64,000 bases of DNA from Cereibacter azotoformans. GTDB lineage: Bacteria; Pseudomonadota; Alphaproteobacteria; Rhodobacterales; Rhodobacteraceae. Made by a program: the position numbers and the translations under genes. Under the pieces are notes generated by a model that worked only from the letters and a program-made list of their open reading frames with translations, searched no databases and was not told where the DNA came from. The stretch is taken from positions 2,632,501-2,696,500 of the forward strand of contig JAGFXX010000001.1 of assembly GCA_017599285.1 (NCBI GenBank). Reading direction: 5' to 3'. Numbering within the stretch: the first letter of the stretch is position 1; each line of letters opens with the position of its first letter. Below are positions 35,254 through 44,611 of the stretch, in pieces.

Positions 35254-36861
35254 ATGAACAAATCGCACCACCTGATGATGGACGATCTGGTCACGCGACT
35301 GCGACGCGGACAGCTGTCGCGCCGCGAGTTTCTGGCCCGCAGTTCGGCGCTGCTGGCGGCCGGGGCCGTGGTCGGCCTGCCGGGTGGATTGCGTGCGCAG
35401 GAGGCCGCGCCCAAGGCCGGGGGCTTCATGCGTCTGGGCCTGCACAATGCCTCTCAGAACGATAATCTCGACCCCGGCAGCTGGTCGACGAGCTGGACCG
35501 GCGCCTCGTTCAACGGCGGTGTCTATAACAACCTTGTCGAGATCCTGCCCGACGGCTCGGTCGCGGGCGATCTCGCCGAGAGCTGGGAGGCCGAGCCCGG
35601 CGCAAAGGTCTGGCGCTTCAAGCTGCGGTCGGGCGTGACCTTCCACAACGGCAAGAGCCTCGACGCCGAAGATGTGCGCCAGTCGCTCGAACACCACATG
35701 AAGCCGGACTCGACCTCCGGGGCGCGCGCCATCGTCGAGCAGATCGAGACGATCGAGGTCGAGGGGTCGGATACGGTCCGCATCACCCTCTCGGAGGGCA
35801 ATGCCGATCTGCCCTATCTGCTGTCCGACTATCACCTGTCGATCTATCCGGCCCTCGACGGCGGCGGGATCGACATGGAGAGCGCCAACGGCACCGGGGC
35901 CTTCACCCTCGAGAGCTTCGAGCCGGGCATCGCCACCCGCCTCAAGCGCAACCCGAACTATCACAAGAACAACAAGCCCTATCTCGACGAGGTGGAGTTC
36001 ATCAACATCACCGACGCCACGGCCCGGCTGAACGCGCTGCTGACGGGCGAGGTCGATTTCATCCAGGATCTCGACATCCGCAACGTGGCGATGGTCGAGC
36101 GCAGCGGCGATTTCTCGGTGCAGCGCATCCCGAGCCTGCGCCATTTCACCTTCGACATGGACACGCGCGTCGCGCCCTTCGACAATCCCGACGTGCGGCT
36201 GGCGCTGAAACATGCGCTCGACCGGGACGACGTGATCGAGAAGGTGTTCCTGGGCGAGGCCACGAAGGGCAACGACAATCCGGTGGCCTCGATCCAGAAG
36301 TTCCACCACGAACTGCCCGCGCGCGACTACAGCGTCGAGAAGGCCAGGGAGCATCTGGCGAAGGCCGGGCTCGATCAGGTCAGCGTTGATCTGTCGGTCG
36401 CCGAGAATGCCTTTGCCGGCGCCATCGAAGCGGCGACGCTCTACCAGCGGCATGCGGCCGAGGCCGGCATCACGATCAATATCGTCCAGGAGGCGGCCGA
36501 CGGCTACTGGGAGAATGTCTGGCGCAAGAAGCCCTTCTGCGCCGTCGATTACTTCGGCCGCGCCACGGTCGACTGGCTCTTCTCGACGAGCTATGTCACC
36601 GGGGCGCCCTGGAACTCGGGCTGGTCGAACGCGCGGTTCGACGAACTGCACCAGATGGCCCGCGCCGAGACCGACGAGGCCAAGCGCATGGCCTGCTACG
36701 CCGAGATGCAGGAGATCCTGCGCGACGACGGCAATGTCATCACGGTGGCCTTCGTGAGCTGGCGCAATGCCGTCTCGAACCGCATCGGCTTCGGCGAGGT
36801 CGGCGGGCTGATGCCGCTCGACAACATGCGGATGTGCGAGCGGTGGTGGGTCAAGGACTGA
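35254..36861 (+). CDS. Family-5 ABC transporter substrate-binding protein (first of a tandem pair)
   Basis: 535 aa with a probable Tat signal (SRREFLARSSALLAAGAVVGL; cleavage near LRAQ-E). The SBP family 5 (peptide/opine) fold is marked by PGSWSTSWTGASFNGGVYNNL, SWEAEPGAKVWRFKLRSGVTF and LTGEVDFIQDLDIRNVAMV, with LSDYHLSIYP in the middle. It binds a peptide or opine-like solute in the periplasm. It is followed by a paralogue of the same length (about 50% identical by eye), then permeases and a fused ATPase. Transcribed from the shared-operator promoter. Confidence 0.9.
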   Translation: MNKSHHLMMDDLVTRLRRGQLSRREFLARSSALLAAGAVVGLPGGLRAQEAAPKAGGFMRLGLHNASQNDNLDPGSWSTSWTGASFNGGVYNNLVEILPDGSVAGDLAESWEAEPGAKVWRFKLRSGVTFHNGKSLDAEDVRQSLEHHMKPDSTSGARAIVEQIETIEVEGSDTVRITLSEGNADLPYLLSDYHLSIYPALDGGGIDMESANGTGAFTLESFEPGIATRLKRNPNYHKNNKPYLDEVEFINITDATARLNALLTGEVDFIQDLDIRNVAMVERSGDFSVQRIPSLRHFTFDMDTRVAPFDNPDVRLALKHALDRDDVIEKVFLGEATKGNDNPVASIQKFHHELPARDYSVEKAREHLAKAGLDQVSVDLSVAENAFAGAIEAATLYQRHAAEAGITINIVQEAADGYWENVWRKKPFCAVDYFGRATVDWLFSTSYVTGAPWNSGWSNARFDELHQMARAETDEAKRMACYAEMQEILRDDGNVITVAFVSWRNAVSNRIGFGEVGGLMPLDNMRMCERWWVKD

Positions 36862-36943
36862 GGCCCGGCCGGTCCGTTCCCGGGAAGCGCGGCGCGCGCC
36901 GGGCTCACGTTCCGACATTATCGTTCAGGGCGGAGGAAACCTG

Positions 36944-38548
36944 ATGCGCTACCCCACGGGCCCCATCGGCGGGCCGATCCCGGTGCGGGCCCTGGGCCTC
37001 GCACCCTCGCGGCGGGCCTTTCTCGGCGGCGCGGCCGTCCTGGCCGGCGCCTTCTGCCTGCCCGCCTCGCTCCGGGCCGAGGAAGGGCCGAAGCGGGGCG
37101 GCCGGCTGCGCTACGGCGTCAATGACGGCTCGCAGCAGGATTCGCTCGAGCCCGGAAGCTGGGCGACGGTGATGTGCGGCGCGGCCTTCAACGGGGCGCT
37201 CTGCAACAACCTCGTCGAGCTTTTGCCGGACGGGTCGCTGGCGGGCGATCTGGCCGAACGCTGGGAGGAGGCGGAGGGGGCGACCCGCTGGACCTTCACG
37301 CTGCGCAAGGGCGTGACCTTCCACGACCGCCGCCCCTTCACGTCCGAGGATGCGCGGCAATCGCTGCTTCACCACATGGGCGAAGACAGCACCTCGGGCG
37401 CGCTCGCCATCGTCAGCCAGATCAAGGAGATCGCGGTCGAGGGCGAGGACCGGCTGATCGTGACACTCACGCAGGGCAATGCCGACTTCCCCTATCTGCT
37501 GTCGGACTATCACCTGTCGATCTTCCCGGCGAAGGAGGGGGGCGGCATCGACTGGGAAAGCGGCATCGGCACCGGCGCCTTCCGGCTGGACAGTTTCGAG
37601 CCCGGCGTCGCGGTCCGGCTGGTCCGCAATCCCCGCTATCACAAGCCGGGCCTGCCGCATTTCGACGAGGTCGAGTTCATCGCGATCCCCGACCGGGCGG
37701 CCCGGCTGAATGCGCTGCTGACCGGCGAGGTCGATGTGATCGAGGATCTCGACATCCGCAACGTCCCCCTCATCGAGCGCAACCCCGATCTGGTGCTGCA
37801 CCGCACGCCGAGCCTGCGGCACCTGACCTTTGACATGAACTGCCAGACGGCGCCCTTCGACCATCCGGCGGTGCGTCAGGCCCTGAAGCTCAGCCTCGAC
37901 CGCGAGGATGTGATCGCCAAGGTCTTCCTCGGCGAGGGCGAGACCGGCAACGACAATCCGGTGGCGCGGATCATGCCCTTCCGGGCCGAGACGCCGCCCG
38001 AGCACCGCTACGACCCCGAGGCCGCGCGGGCGCTTCTGGCCGAGGCCGGGATCGAGGGGCTCACGGTCGATCTCTCGGTCGCGGAGTCGGCCTTCCCCGG
38101 CGCGGTCGAGGCGGGGGTGCTGTTCCGCGAGCATGCGGCGCGCGCCGGCATCACCATCAACCTCGTGCAGGAGGCCGATGACGGCTACTGGGACAATGTC
38201 TGGCTGGTGAAGCCTTTCAACGCCGCGGACTGGTATGGGCGGGTCACGCTCGACTGGCTGTTCGCGACCTCCTACACCTCCGACGCGCCCTGGAACAACA
38301 CGGGCTTCCGCAACTCCCGATTCGACGAGTTGCATGCGGCGGCGCGGTCGGAGACCGATCCGACCACGCGGGGCGCGCATTATGCCGAGATGCAGCAGAT
38401 CCTGCATGACGAGGGCGGCGTGATCACGGTGGCCTTCGTCTCCTGGCTTCTCGCCATGTCCCGTGCCATCGGCCATGGCGAGACCGGAGGGATCCTGCCC
38501 GCCGACAATCACCGCTGCGCCGAGCGATGGTGGCGCACCGACATCTGA
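36944..38548 (+). CDS. Family-5 ABC transporter substrate-binding protein (tandem paralogue)
   Basis: 534 aa, preceded by GGCGGAGGAAACCTG, a strong ribosome site. The Tat-like signal is SRRAFLGGAAVLAGAFCLPAS. It aligns end to end with the preceding gene: PGSWATVMCGAAFNGALCNNL, LSDYHLSIFPAKEGGGIDWES, LTGEVDVIEDLDIRNVPLI and GNDNPVARIMPF. The pair suggests two binding proteins with different ligand preference feeding one membrane complex, in place of one redundant copy. Ligand unknown. Confidence 0.9.
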   Translation: MRYPTGPIGGPIPVRALGLAPSRRAFLGGAAVLAGAFCLPASLRAEEGPKRGGRLRYGVNDGSQQDSLEPGSWATVMCGAAFNGALCNNLVELLPDGSLAGDLAERWEEAEGATRWTFTLRKGVTFHDRRPFTSEDARQSLLHHMGEDSTSGALAIVSQIKEIAVEGEDRLIVTLTQGNADFPYLLSDYHLSIFPAKEGGGIDWESGIGTGAFRLDSFEPGVAVRLVRNPRYHKPGLPHFDEVEFIAIPDRAARLNALLTGEVDVIEDLDIRNVPLIERNPDLVLHRTPSLRHLTFDMNCQTAPFDHPAVRQALKLSLDREDVIAKVFLGEGETGNDNPVARIMPFRAETPPEHRYDPEAARALLAEAGIEGLTVDLSVAESAFPGAVEAGVLFREHAARAGITINLVQEADDGYWDNVWLVKPFNAADWYGRVTLDWLFATSYTSDAPWNNTGFRNSRFDELHAAARSETDPTTRGAHYAEMQQILHDEGGVITVAFVSWLLAMSRAIGHGETGGILPADNHRCAERWWRTDI

Positions 38549-38615
38549 TGCCTTCGGGTGGGCGGACCTGCCCGACCGTGCCCTCTCACCCGATCCCTGC
38601 CGGAGACTGCCGAGT

Positions 38616-39581
38616 ATGAACAGAACTTCCCATCCGATCTTGTCCATGGTGGTCAGTCGGGTCGGTCTGGGGCTTCTCAGCCTCCTTATCGTGTCTCTGG
38701 TGATCTTCTTTTCCGTAAGCCTGCTGCCGGGCAGCTATGCCTCGGCCATCCTCGGGCAGAATGCGACGCCCGAGGCGGTGGCGGCTCTCGAGACGAAGCT
38801 CGGCCTCGACCGGCCGGCGCTCTGGCGCTACCTGAGCTGGCTCGGCGCGGCGGCGACGGGCGAGCTCGGCCAGTCCTTCGCCGGCCGGCCGGTGATGGCG
38901 GTGCTGGGGCCGCGGCTGCTCAACACGATCACGCTGGCCTCGATCACGGCCGCCATCGCCGTGCCGCTCGCGATCACGCTCGGCGTGATCTGCGCGCGGT
39001 TCCGCGGCCGGTTCATCGACCGCTTCCTGTCAACCTCGACGCTCGCCTCGATCTCGCTGCCCGAATTCTTCGTGGCCTATCTCATGATGATGATCTTCGC
39101 CGTGAAGCTGCAGTGGTTTCCCTCGATGGCGGGGATCCGCAACAGCATGGATCTGGGCGAGCAGCTCTACCGCATGGTGCTGCCGATCCTGACGCTTCTC
39201 CTCGTCATCCTCGCGCACATGATCCGCAACACGCGCGCGGCGATCCTGTCGGTGATGTCGAGCCCCTATGTCGAGATGGCGCGGCTGAAGGGCGAGTCCG
39301 AGGGCCGGGTCGTGATGCGTCAGGCGCTGCCCAACGCCATCGGCCCCATCGCGAGCGTGGTGGCGCTGAACCTCGCCTATCTCATCTCCGGCGTCGTCGT
39401 GATCGAGGTGGTCTTCGTCTATCCGGGCGTGGGGCAGGCGATGATCGATGCGGTGCGCAACCGCGACGTGCCGGTGATCCAGGCCTGCGCGCTGATCTTC
39501 GCCACGGCCTACATCGGCTTCAACCTGTTGGCGGACATCGTCTCGATCGTCAGCAATCCGCGCCTGCTGCATCCGCGCTGA
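38616..39581 (+). CDS. Peptide/opine-type ABC permease (DppB-like)
   Basis: 321 aa from ATG 38616. The N-terminal membrane helix RVGLGLLSLLIVSLVIFFSVSLLPGS is followed by the DppB-type periplasmic segment (LGQNATPEAVAALETKLGLDRPALWRYLSWLG). Further spans and the cytoplasmic EAA-like loop EMARLKGESEGRVVMRQALPNAIGPIASV identify the permease, and it ends with VVFVYPGVGQAMIDAVRNRDVPVIQACALI. It forms a pair with the next gene, 12 bp downstream. Confidence 0.9.
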   Translation: MNRTSHPILSMVVSRVGLGLLSLLIVSLVIFFSVSLLPGSYASAILGQNATPEAVAALETKLGLDRPALWRYLSWLGAAATGELGQSFAGRPVMAVLGPRLLNTITLASITAAIAVPLAITLGVICARFRGRFIDRFLSTSTLASISLPEFFVAYLMMMIFAVKLQWFPSMAGIRNSMDLGEQLYRMVLPILTLLLVILAHMIRNTRAAILSVMSSPYVEMARLKGESEGRVVMRQALPNAIGPIASVVALNLAYLISGVVVIEVVFVYPGVGQAMIDAVRNRDVPVIQACALIFATAYIGFNLLADIVSIVSNPRLLHPR

Positions 39582-39593
39582 GAGAGGGGTATC

Positions 39594-40472
39594 ATGGACC
39601 AGAGCATCGACGCCCGCCCCGCCACGCCGTCGCGCCTGACCCGCGCCCGCAGGCTCCTCGCAACCGCGCCCTTCACCGCGCGACTGGGAATGGTCCTCCT
39701 CGCGATCTACGCCTTCGTTGCGATCTTCGCGCCCTGGATCGCGCCCTATGGCGAGGTCGAGGTGGTCTCGCGCATACCCTTCGACGGCTGGAGCGCCGAG
39801 CATCTGCTGGGCACCGACCAGCTCGGCCGGGATTTCCTGTCGCGGCTGATCTTCGGCGCGCGGAACTCGATCTCCATCGCCCTCGTGACCACGCTGATCT
39901 CCTTCGGGATCGGCTGCCTGCTCGGTGTCTTTTCGGCGCTGATCGGCGGCTTCGTCGATCAGGCGATCTCGCGCTTCGTGGATGCGCTGATGTCGGTGCC
40001 GGATCTGATCTTCATCCTGATGATCCTGTCGATCTTCGGCAATTCGATTCCGAACCTCATCCTCATCATCGCCGTGCTGACCTCGACCCGCTTCTTCCGC
40101 ATCTCGCGCGCGGCGGCGCTGAACGTGGCGAGCCTCGATTTCGTCGAGGCGGCCCGGGTGCGCGGTGAAAACCTGCTCTGGATCTCGGTCCACGAGGTGT
40201 TCCCGAACGTGCTGCCGCTGATCCTGTCCGAGCTCGGGATGCGCTTCTGCTTCATCTTCCTGTCCATCGCGGCGCTCTCCTTCCTCGGCGTGGGCATCCA
40301 GCCGCCGATGGCGGAATGGGGCTCGATGGTCCGGGACAATGCGGCCCTCATCAACATGGGCGATATCACGCCGCTGATCCCGGCGGCCTCCATCGCGCTC
40401 CTCGCGATTGCGGTCAATTTCGTGGTCGACTGGCTGCTGAACCGGGTCAGCGGCCTGAACGAGGAGGGCTGA
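39594..40472 (+). CDS. Peptide/opine-type ABC permease (DppC-like)
   Basis: 292 aa with six spans: GMVLLAIYAFVAIFAPWIAP, then EHLLGTDQLGRDFLSRLIFGARNSISIALVTTLIS, typical of the DppC N-terminal region. The EAA loop is EAARVRGENLLWISVHEVFPNVLPLI, and the end is LGVGIQPPMAEWGSMVRDNAA. It is the second permease and pairs with the DppB-like protein. The gene ends three bases before the ATPase start. Confidence 0.92.
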   Translation: MDQSIDARPATPSRLTRARRLLATAPFTARLGMVLLAIYAFVAIFAPWIAPYGEVEVVSRIPFDGWSAEHLLGTDQLGRDFLSRLIFGARNSISIALVTTLISFGIGCLLGVFSALIGGFVDQAISRFVDALMSVPDLIFILMILSIFGNSIPNLILIIAVLTSTRFFRISRAAALNVASLDFVEAARVRGENLLWISVHEVFPNVLPLILSELGMRFCFIFLSIAALSFLGVGIQPPMAEWGSMVRDNAALINMGDITPLIPAASIALLAIAVNFVVDWLLNRVSGLNEEG

Positions 40473-40475
40473 GCC

Positions 40476-42098
40476 ATGGCTTCCGACCAATCCCCCGCCG
40501 TCCTCGAGATCCGCGACCTGAGGATCGAGGCGAAATCCTCGGACCACTGGTCCCAGATCGTCCGGGGAGTGAGCCTGACCCTGCGCAAGGGCGAGGTGCT
40601 GGGGCTTGTGGGGGAATCCGGCGCTGGCAAATCCACGGTGGGGCTCGCGGCCCTCGGCTACCTGCGGCCCGGAGCGCGTGCGAGCGGCGGCTCGGTGCGG
40701 CTGATGGGCACCGAGCTTCTCGCCATCCCCGAGGAACAGCGTCGCCGCCTGCGCGGCACGAAGGTGGCCTATGTGGCGCAGAGCGCGCAGGCGGCCTTCA
40801 ATCCGGTGCATCGCTTGATGGATCAGATCACGTTGGTGGCGGTGGATCGCGGCGGCCTCTCGCGCGCGGAGGCCGAGAAACGGGCGGTGGCCCTCTTCAC
40901 CGCGCTGCAGCTGCCCGACCCGCAGAATTTCGGCGCGCGCTACCCGCATCAGGTGTCGGGCGGCCAGCTGCAGCGGGCGATGGTGGCGATGGCCATGATC
41001 TGCAATCCGGCGCTGATCGTCTTCGACGAGCCGACCACCGCGCTCGATGTGACGACGCAGGTCGAGGTGCTGATCTCGATCCGCAAGGTGATCGCGGAGT
41101 TCGGCGTGGCCGCGATCTATATCACCCACGATCTGGCGGTCGTGGCGCAGATCGCCCATCGCGTGGCGGTCCTGCGCTATGGCGAGGTGGTGGAGGAGGC
41201 GCCGATCGCCGCGATCATGGATCACCCCGAGCATCCCTACACGCAGAGCCTCTGGGCGGTCCACGAGATGCCCGCGAACGACCCGGAAACCCAGGAGACG
41301 CCCCGCGCGCCGCTTCTGTCGGTCGAGGGTCTCGGCGCGCGCTTTGGCACGTTCGAGGTGCTTCAGGACATCGACCTGCGGATCGGGCGCGGCGAGACGG
41401 TGGCGCTGGTGGGCGAATCCGGCTCCGGCAAGTCGACGCTCGGCCGGGTGATCGCGGGGCTGAAGGCGCCCTCGGCGGGGCGGGCCCTCTTCGACGGGGC
41501 GGCGCTGCCCCCAAAGCTGCGGCAGCGCCCGCTCGAGCTGTTGCGCCGCATCCAGATCATCTACCAGTCGGCCGATACGGCGCTGAACCCGCGCCAGACG
41601 GTGCGCGCCATCGTGGGCCGGCCGCTGACCCTCTATCAGGGGTTGCGGGGCGTCGCGCGCGAGAAGCGGCTGATCGAGCTTCTGCGCATGGTCGAGCTTG
41701 ATGCGAGCCATGCCGACCGGCTGCCCGGCCAGCTCTCGGGCGGCCAGAAGCAGCGCGTGGCCATCGCGCGGGCGCTGGCGGCGGAGCCGGAACTCATCAT
41801 CTGCGACGAGATCACCTCGGCGCTCGACAAGGTGGTGCAGGCCGACGTGCTGCGGATGATGATCGGGCTGAAGGAACGTCTGGGCGTGTCCTACCTGTTC
41901 ATCACCCACGACCTCGAGGTGGTGCGCGCCATTGCGGACCGGGTGGTTGTGATGCAGCACGGCCGCATCGTGGAGCAGGGCGAGAAAGGCAGGGTCTTCG
42001 CGCCGCCGCACGAGCCCTACACCGGGCGGCTCCTGGCCTCGGTCCCGGACATGGCGGTGGGCTGGCTCGACCGGATCATCGCGGGCCGCGCGGCCTGA
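40476..42098 (+). CDS. Fused two-domain peptide/opine-type ABC ATPase (DppD-DppF fusion)
   Basis: 540 aa. Two complete ATPase domains sit in one chain. The first has GESGAGKS, VSGGQLQRAMVAMAM, ALIVFDEPTTALDV and YITHDLAVV. The second, from about residue 280, has GESGSGKS, LSGGQKQRVAIARAL, ELIICDEITSALDK and FITHDLEVV. Most peptide transporters use two separate ATPases, so this is the fused form. It drives the two permeases and is the last gene of the transporter operon. Confidence 0.93.
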   Translation: MASDQSPAVLEIRDLRIEAKSSDHWSQIVRGVSLTLRKGEVLGLVGESGAGKSTVGLAALGYLRPGARASGGSVRLMGTELLAIPEEQRRRLRGTKVAYVAQSAQAAFNPVHRLMDQITLVAVDRGGLSRAEAEKRAVALFTALQLPDPQNFGARYPHQVSGGQLQRAMVAMAMICNPALIVFDEPTTALDVTTQVEVLISIRKVIAEFGVAAIYITHDLAVVAQIAHRVAVLRYGEVVEEAPIAAIMDHPEHPYTQSLWAVHEMPANDPETQETPRAPLLSVEGLGARFGTFEVLQDIDLRIGRGETVALVGESGSGKSTLGRVIAGLKAPSAGRALFDGAALPPKLRQRPLELLRRIQIIYQSADTALNPRQTVRAIVGRPLTLYQGLRGVAREKRLIELLRMVELDASHADRLPGQLSGGQKQRVAIARALAAEPELIICDEITSALDKVVQADVLRMMIGLKERLGVSYLFITHDLEVVRAIADRVVVMQHGRIVEQGEKGRVFAPPHEPYTGRLLASVPDMAVGWLDRIIAGRAA

Positions 42099-42238
42099 CC
42101 CGCGGGCCTTGCGGATCCTGCGGCGGTGAACCTCAGGGCCTGTGGTGCGGGTGGCGTGACCCTCAAGTGGGCCATCCCCTTGCCGGAGCCGGCCCGTTGC
42201 GCACATATCGCGTCGCAAAGGCAGAGCGCGAGGACGAG

Positions 42239-43024
42239 ATGACAGTGCGGGAAACGGTAAGAGCGTGGATTGAGGCGCCGGCGGTGCGGCAGGGGATCAT
42301 CGCGGTGATCCTTCTGAATGCGGTCCTGCTGGGGATGGAGACATCGCCCACCCTGATGGCCGCGGCCGGATCGCTGATCCTGACGCTGGACCGGCTGTGC
42401 CTTGCGATCTTCGTGCTGGAGCTGGCCCTGAAGATCTATGCCGAGCGGCTGCGGTTCTTCCGCTCGGGCTGGAATCTCTTCGACTTCGTGATCGTGGGCA
42501 TCAGCCTGTTCCCGGTTGGGCAGGGACTGTCGGTGCTGCGCGCGATGCGCATCCTGCGGGTGCTGCGGGTGATCTCGGTCGCGCCGCGGCTGCGCCGGGT
42601 GGTCGAGGGCTTCATCACCGCGCTGCCCGGCATGGGTTCGGTCTTCCTGCTGATGGCGATCATCTTCTACATCGCGAGCGTCATGGCGACCAAGCTGTTC
42701 GGCACGGCCTTTCCCGAGTGGTTCGGCGACATCGGCCAGTCGGCCTATTCGCTGTTCCAGATCATGACGCTGGAAAGCTGGTCGATGGGCATCGTGCGCC
42801 CGGTGATGGAGCTTTATCCCTATGCCTGGGCCTTCTTCGTGCCCTTCATCATGGTCACGACCTTTGCGGTCGTGAACCTGCTGGTGGGCCTTATCGTCAA
42901 CTCGATGCAGGACGCCCATTCCGCCGAGGATGTCTCGCGGACCGATGCCTACCGCGACGAGGTGCTGACGCGCCTTGCCGCCATCGAGGCGCGGCTGACC
43001 GCGGGCGACGAGACGCGCGGCTGA
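42239..43024 (+). CDS. Bacterial voltage-gated sodium channel (NaChBac/NavBac type)
   Basis: 261 aa from ATG 42239. Six spans (S1-S6) of the single-domain ion channel. S4 carries arginines at residues 101, 104, 107 and 110 (LRAMRILRVLRVI), the voltage-sensor spacing. The pore is SLFQIMTLESWSMGI, with the filter TLESWS at 177-182, characteristic of Na+-selective bacterial channels. S6 is followed by a cytoplasmic coiled coil (DEVLTRLAAIEARLTAGDE) that would tetramerise. Homotetramer in the inner membrane. It stands alone, 140 bp after the transporter operon. Confidence 0.92.
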   Translation: MTVRETVRAWIEAPAVRQGIIAVILLNAVLLGMETSPTLMAAAGSLILTLDRLCLAIFVLELALKIYAERLRFFRSGWNLFDFVIVGISLFPVGQGLSVLRAMRILRVLRVISVAPRLRRVVEGFITALPGMGSVFLLMAIIFYIASVMATKLFGTAFPEWFGDIGQSAYSLFQIMTLESWSMGIVRPVMELYPYAWAFFVPFIMVTTFAVVNLLVGLIVNSMQDAHSAEDVSRTDAYRDEVLTRLAAIEARLTAGDETRG

Positions 43025-43059
43025 CCGCCAACGCCCCCTCCTGGGCGATGAGCGCCGAC

Positions 43060-43200
43060 ACGGTGCAGGTGTGGAGAGCGCCGCTTCGGGATCGAGCCGC
43101 TGGAGGTTCCGGATCTCCCCGCCCGCGTCGAGGATCCGGACGGCGAGGCGGCTTGCGAGGCCCCGGTGTATGCCCATGGCGCCGGCCACCCCCGGACCGG
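43060..43200 (-). pseudogene. Possible remnant of a plasmid/conjugative primase (toprim) domain
   Basis: The minus frame around 43060-43190 reads GIHRGLASRLAVRILDAGGEIRNLQRLDPEAA, which resembles the LAVPIRDADGxLxSLQxIDPDG segment of the toprim region in plasmid-type primases. No start, no other motif and no open frame beyond it is seen, and the rest of the 363-bp gap (43025-43387) shows nothing else. It may be a fragment from an old mobile insertion, or chance similarity. Confidence 0.3.
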
Positions 43201-43387
43201 CGGACATGCCATGCCCAGGAACGATGCAGGGGCCGCTATGACCAACCTTTCCGCCACCCCCTCGGCAGCGCCGCACCGTGCGGTTGGGCGCCGCCGGTCG
43301 GGCGGATTGTGCGTTCGCTTCGGGATGACGCCTTCAATGTCCACCACCTACGGAACACGATCGCCGTCCTCGGAACCGTTGCCGTCA

Positions 43388-44611
43388 TCAGAGCCCATCG
43401 GCGACATGTACCGCTTGTTGCGTGACGGAGATCAACTGCGCCAGCCTCGCGGCCTCGCGGTTGATGTCGTGCCGCTCCAGCACGCGGAGGCGCGCGAGGC
43501 GGCCCATCTCGGCCAGAATATCGAGCGGCGTCTCGGCGAGGCGCTTGATCGCACGGGCGAGCGCCGTCGCATCTCCGGCCGGCACGAGATGACCCGTCTC
43601 CTCGGGCAGAACCAGCTCGGGGATGCCGGCGACCATCGTGCCGATCACCGGACGACCGGCGGCCATCGCCTCCATCACGACCATCGGCAAGCCCTCGGCA
43701 AAGGAGGGCAGGATCAGCGCCTGCGCCGCGGCCAGCTCTTGACGGACCCGGCTCTCGTCGGTCCAGCCGGTGAGGGTGACACGGCGCGCAAGCCCCCGCT
43801 CGGCGATCATCGCCTCGATCCGGCCGCGCAGGGGACCGTCTCCCACCAGCGTGAGATGCAGGTCGGGAAGTTGCGGAGCGGCCAGTGCAATGGCCTCGAT
43901 CAGGAGCGCGAAGCCCTTCTGCTCGGTGATCCGGCCGACCGCGACGAGGCGCGGCCCGGTGGCGGGCAGGGGCAGGCTCTCGGGGAAGGCTTCGGGCTCG
44001 ATCCCGCAATGGACGACATGGATGCGCCGCCAGTCGGCCGGCTCGGCCCACCTGTAGAGCTGGCTGCGCCCATAGGAGCTGATGGCCACCGTGAAGGCCG
44101 CGCGTTGCATCTTGATCGTCAGGTTGAGGGCAACGGGGGAGTCGAACTCGTCGGGACCGTGAACGGTGAAGCTGAAGCGGGGTCCGCCAAGCGCCTCGCA
44201 CAGCATGGCGATGCTGGCGGCGGCGCCGCCGAAATGGGCGTGGACATGGGTGATGCCGAGCATCCGGGCCCGCTGGGCAAGATGGGCCGCGAAAAAGAGA
44301 AACACGGCATACCGGAGCCGGCCGCCCTGCGAGCCGCAGCGCGCTGCCAGCCGCATCCCGCCCCAGCCGTCCCGCGGGTGCCGGACCAGCCAGCCCAGGG
44401 CCGAGAGGAGGAGGCGAAGGGGCGGCTCGCGCAGCAGATGTTCGGTGGCGTCGTCCTCAACGAAATCGGCCGGATCCGCCAAGGCTGTACGTTCGCTGCG
44501 CACGGCGAAGCGGTGGATGCGGTGGCCCGCCCTCTCCAGCGCGCGGATCTCGCGGCGGATGAAGCTGTAGGAGGCGCGGGGATAGGTATTGACGAGATAA
44601 CCAAGGCGCAT
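43388..44611 (-). CDS. Family-4 glycosyltransferase
   Basis: 407 aa from ATG 44611, where the frame starts MRLGYLVNTYPRASYSFIRREIRAL, the usual GT-B N-terminus. The acceptor-domain motif HVHAHFGGAAASIAMLC and the nucleotide-sugar site (RLVAVGRITEQKGFALLIEAI, then FAEGLPMVVMEAMAAGRPVIG) with the E-x7-E pair are clear. It transfers a sugar from a nucleotide sugar to an acceptor, probably an envelope polysaccharide or lipid. No other polysaccharide genes adjoin it, so the acceptor is unknown. Confidence 0.88.
   Translation of the reverse strand: MRLGYLVNTYPRASYSFIRREIRALERAGHRIHRFAVRSERTALADPADFVEDDATEHLLREPPLRLLLSALGWLVRHPRDGWGGMRLAARCGSQGGRLRYAVFLFFAAHLAQRARMLGITHVHAHFGGAAASIAMLCEALGGPRFSFTVHGPDEFDSPVALNLTIKMQRAAFTVAISSYGRSQLYRWAEPADWRRIHVVHCGIEPEAFPESLPLPATGPRLVAVGRITEQKGFALLIEAIALAAPQLPDLHLTLVGDGPLRGRIEAMIAERGLARRVTLTGWTDESRVRQELAAAQALILPSFAEGLPMVVMEAMAAGRPVIGTMVAGIPELVLPEETGHLVPAGDATALARAIKRLAETPLDILAEMGRLARLRVLERHDINREAARLAQLISVTQQAVHVADGL

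Noticed and set aside
39030-42218. A 1062-codon open minus-strand frame opposite the permease and ATPase genes
   Set aside because: The plus strand carries complete ABC-transporter motifs; the minus product is repeat-poor charged filler with no domain.
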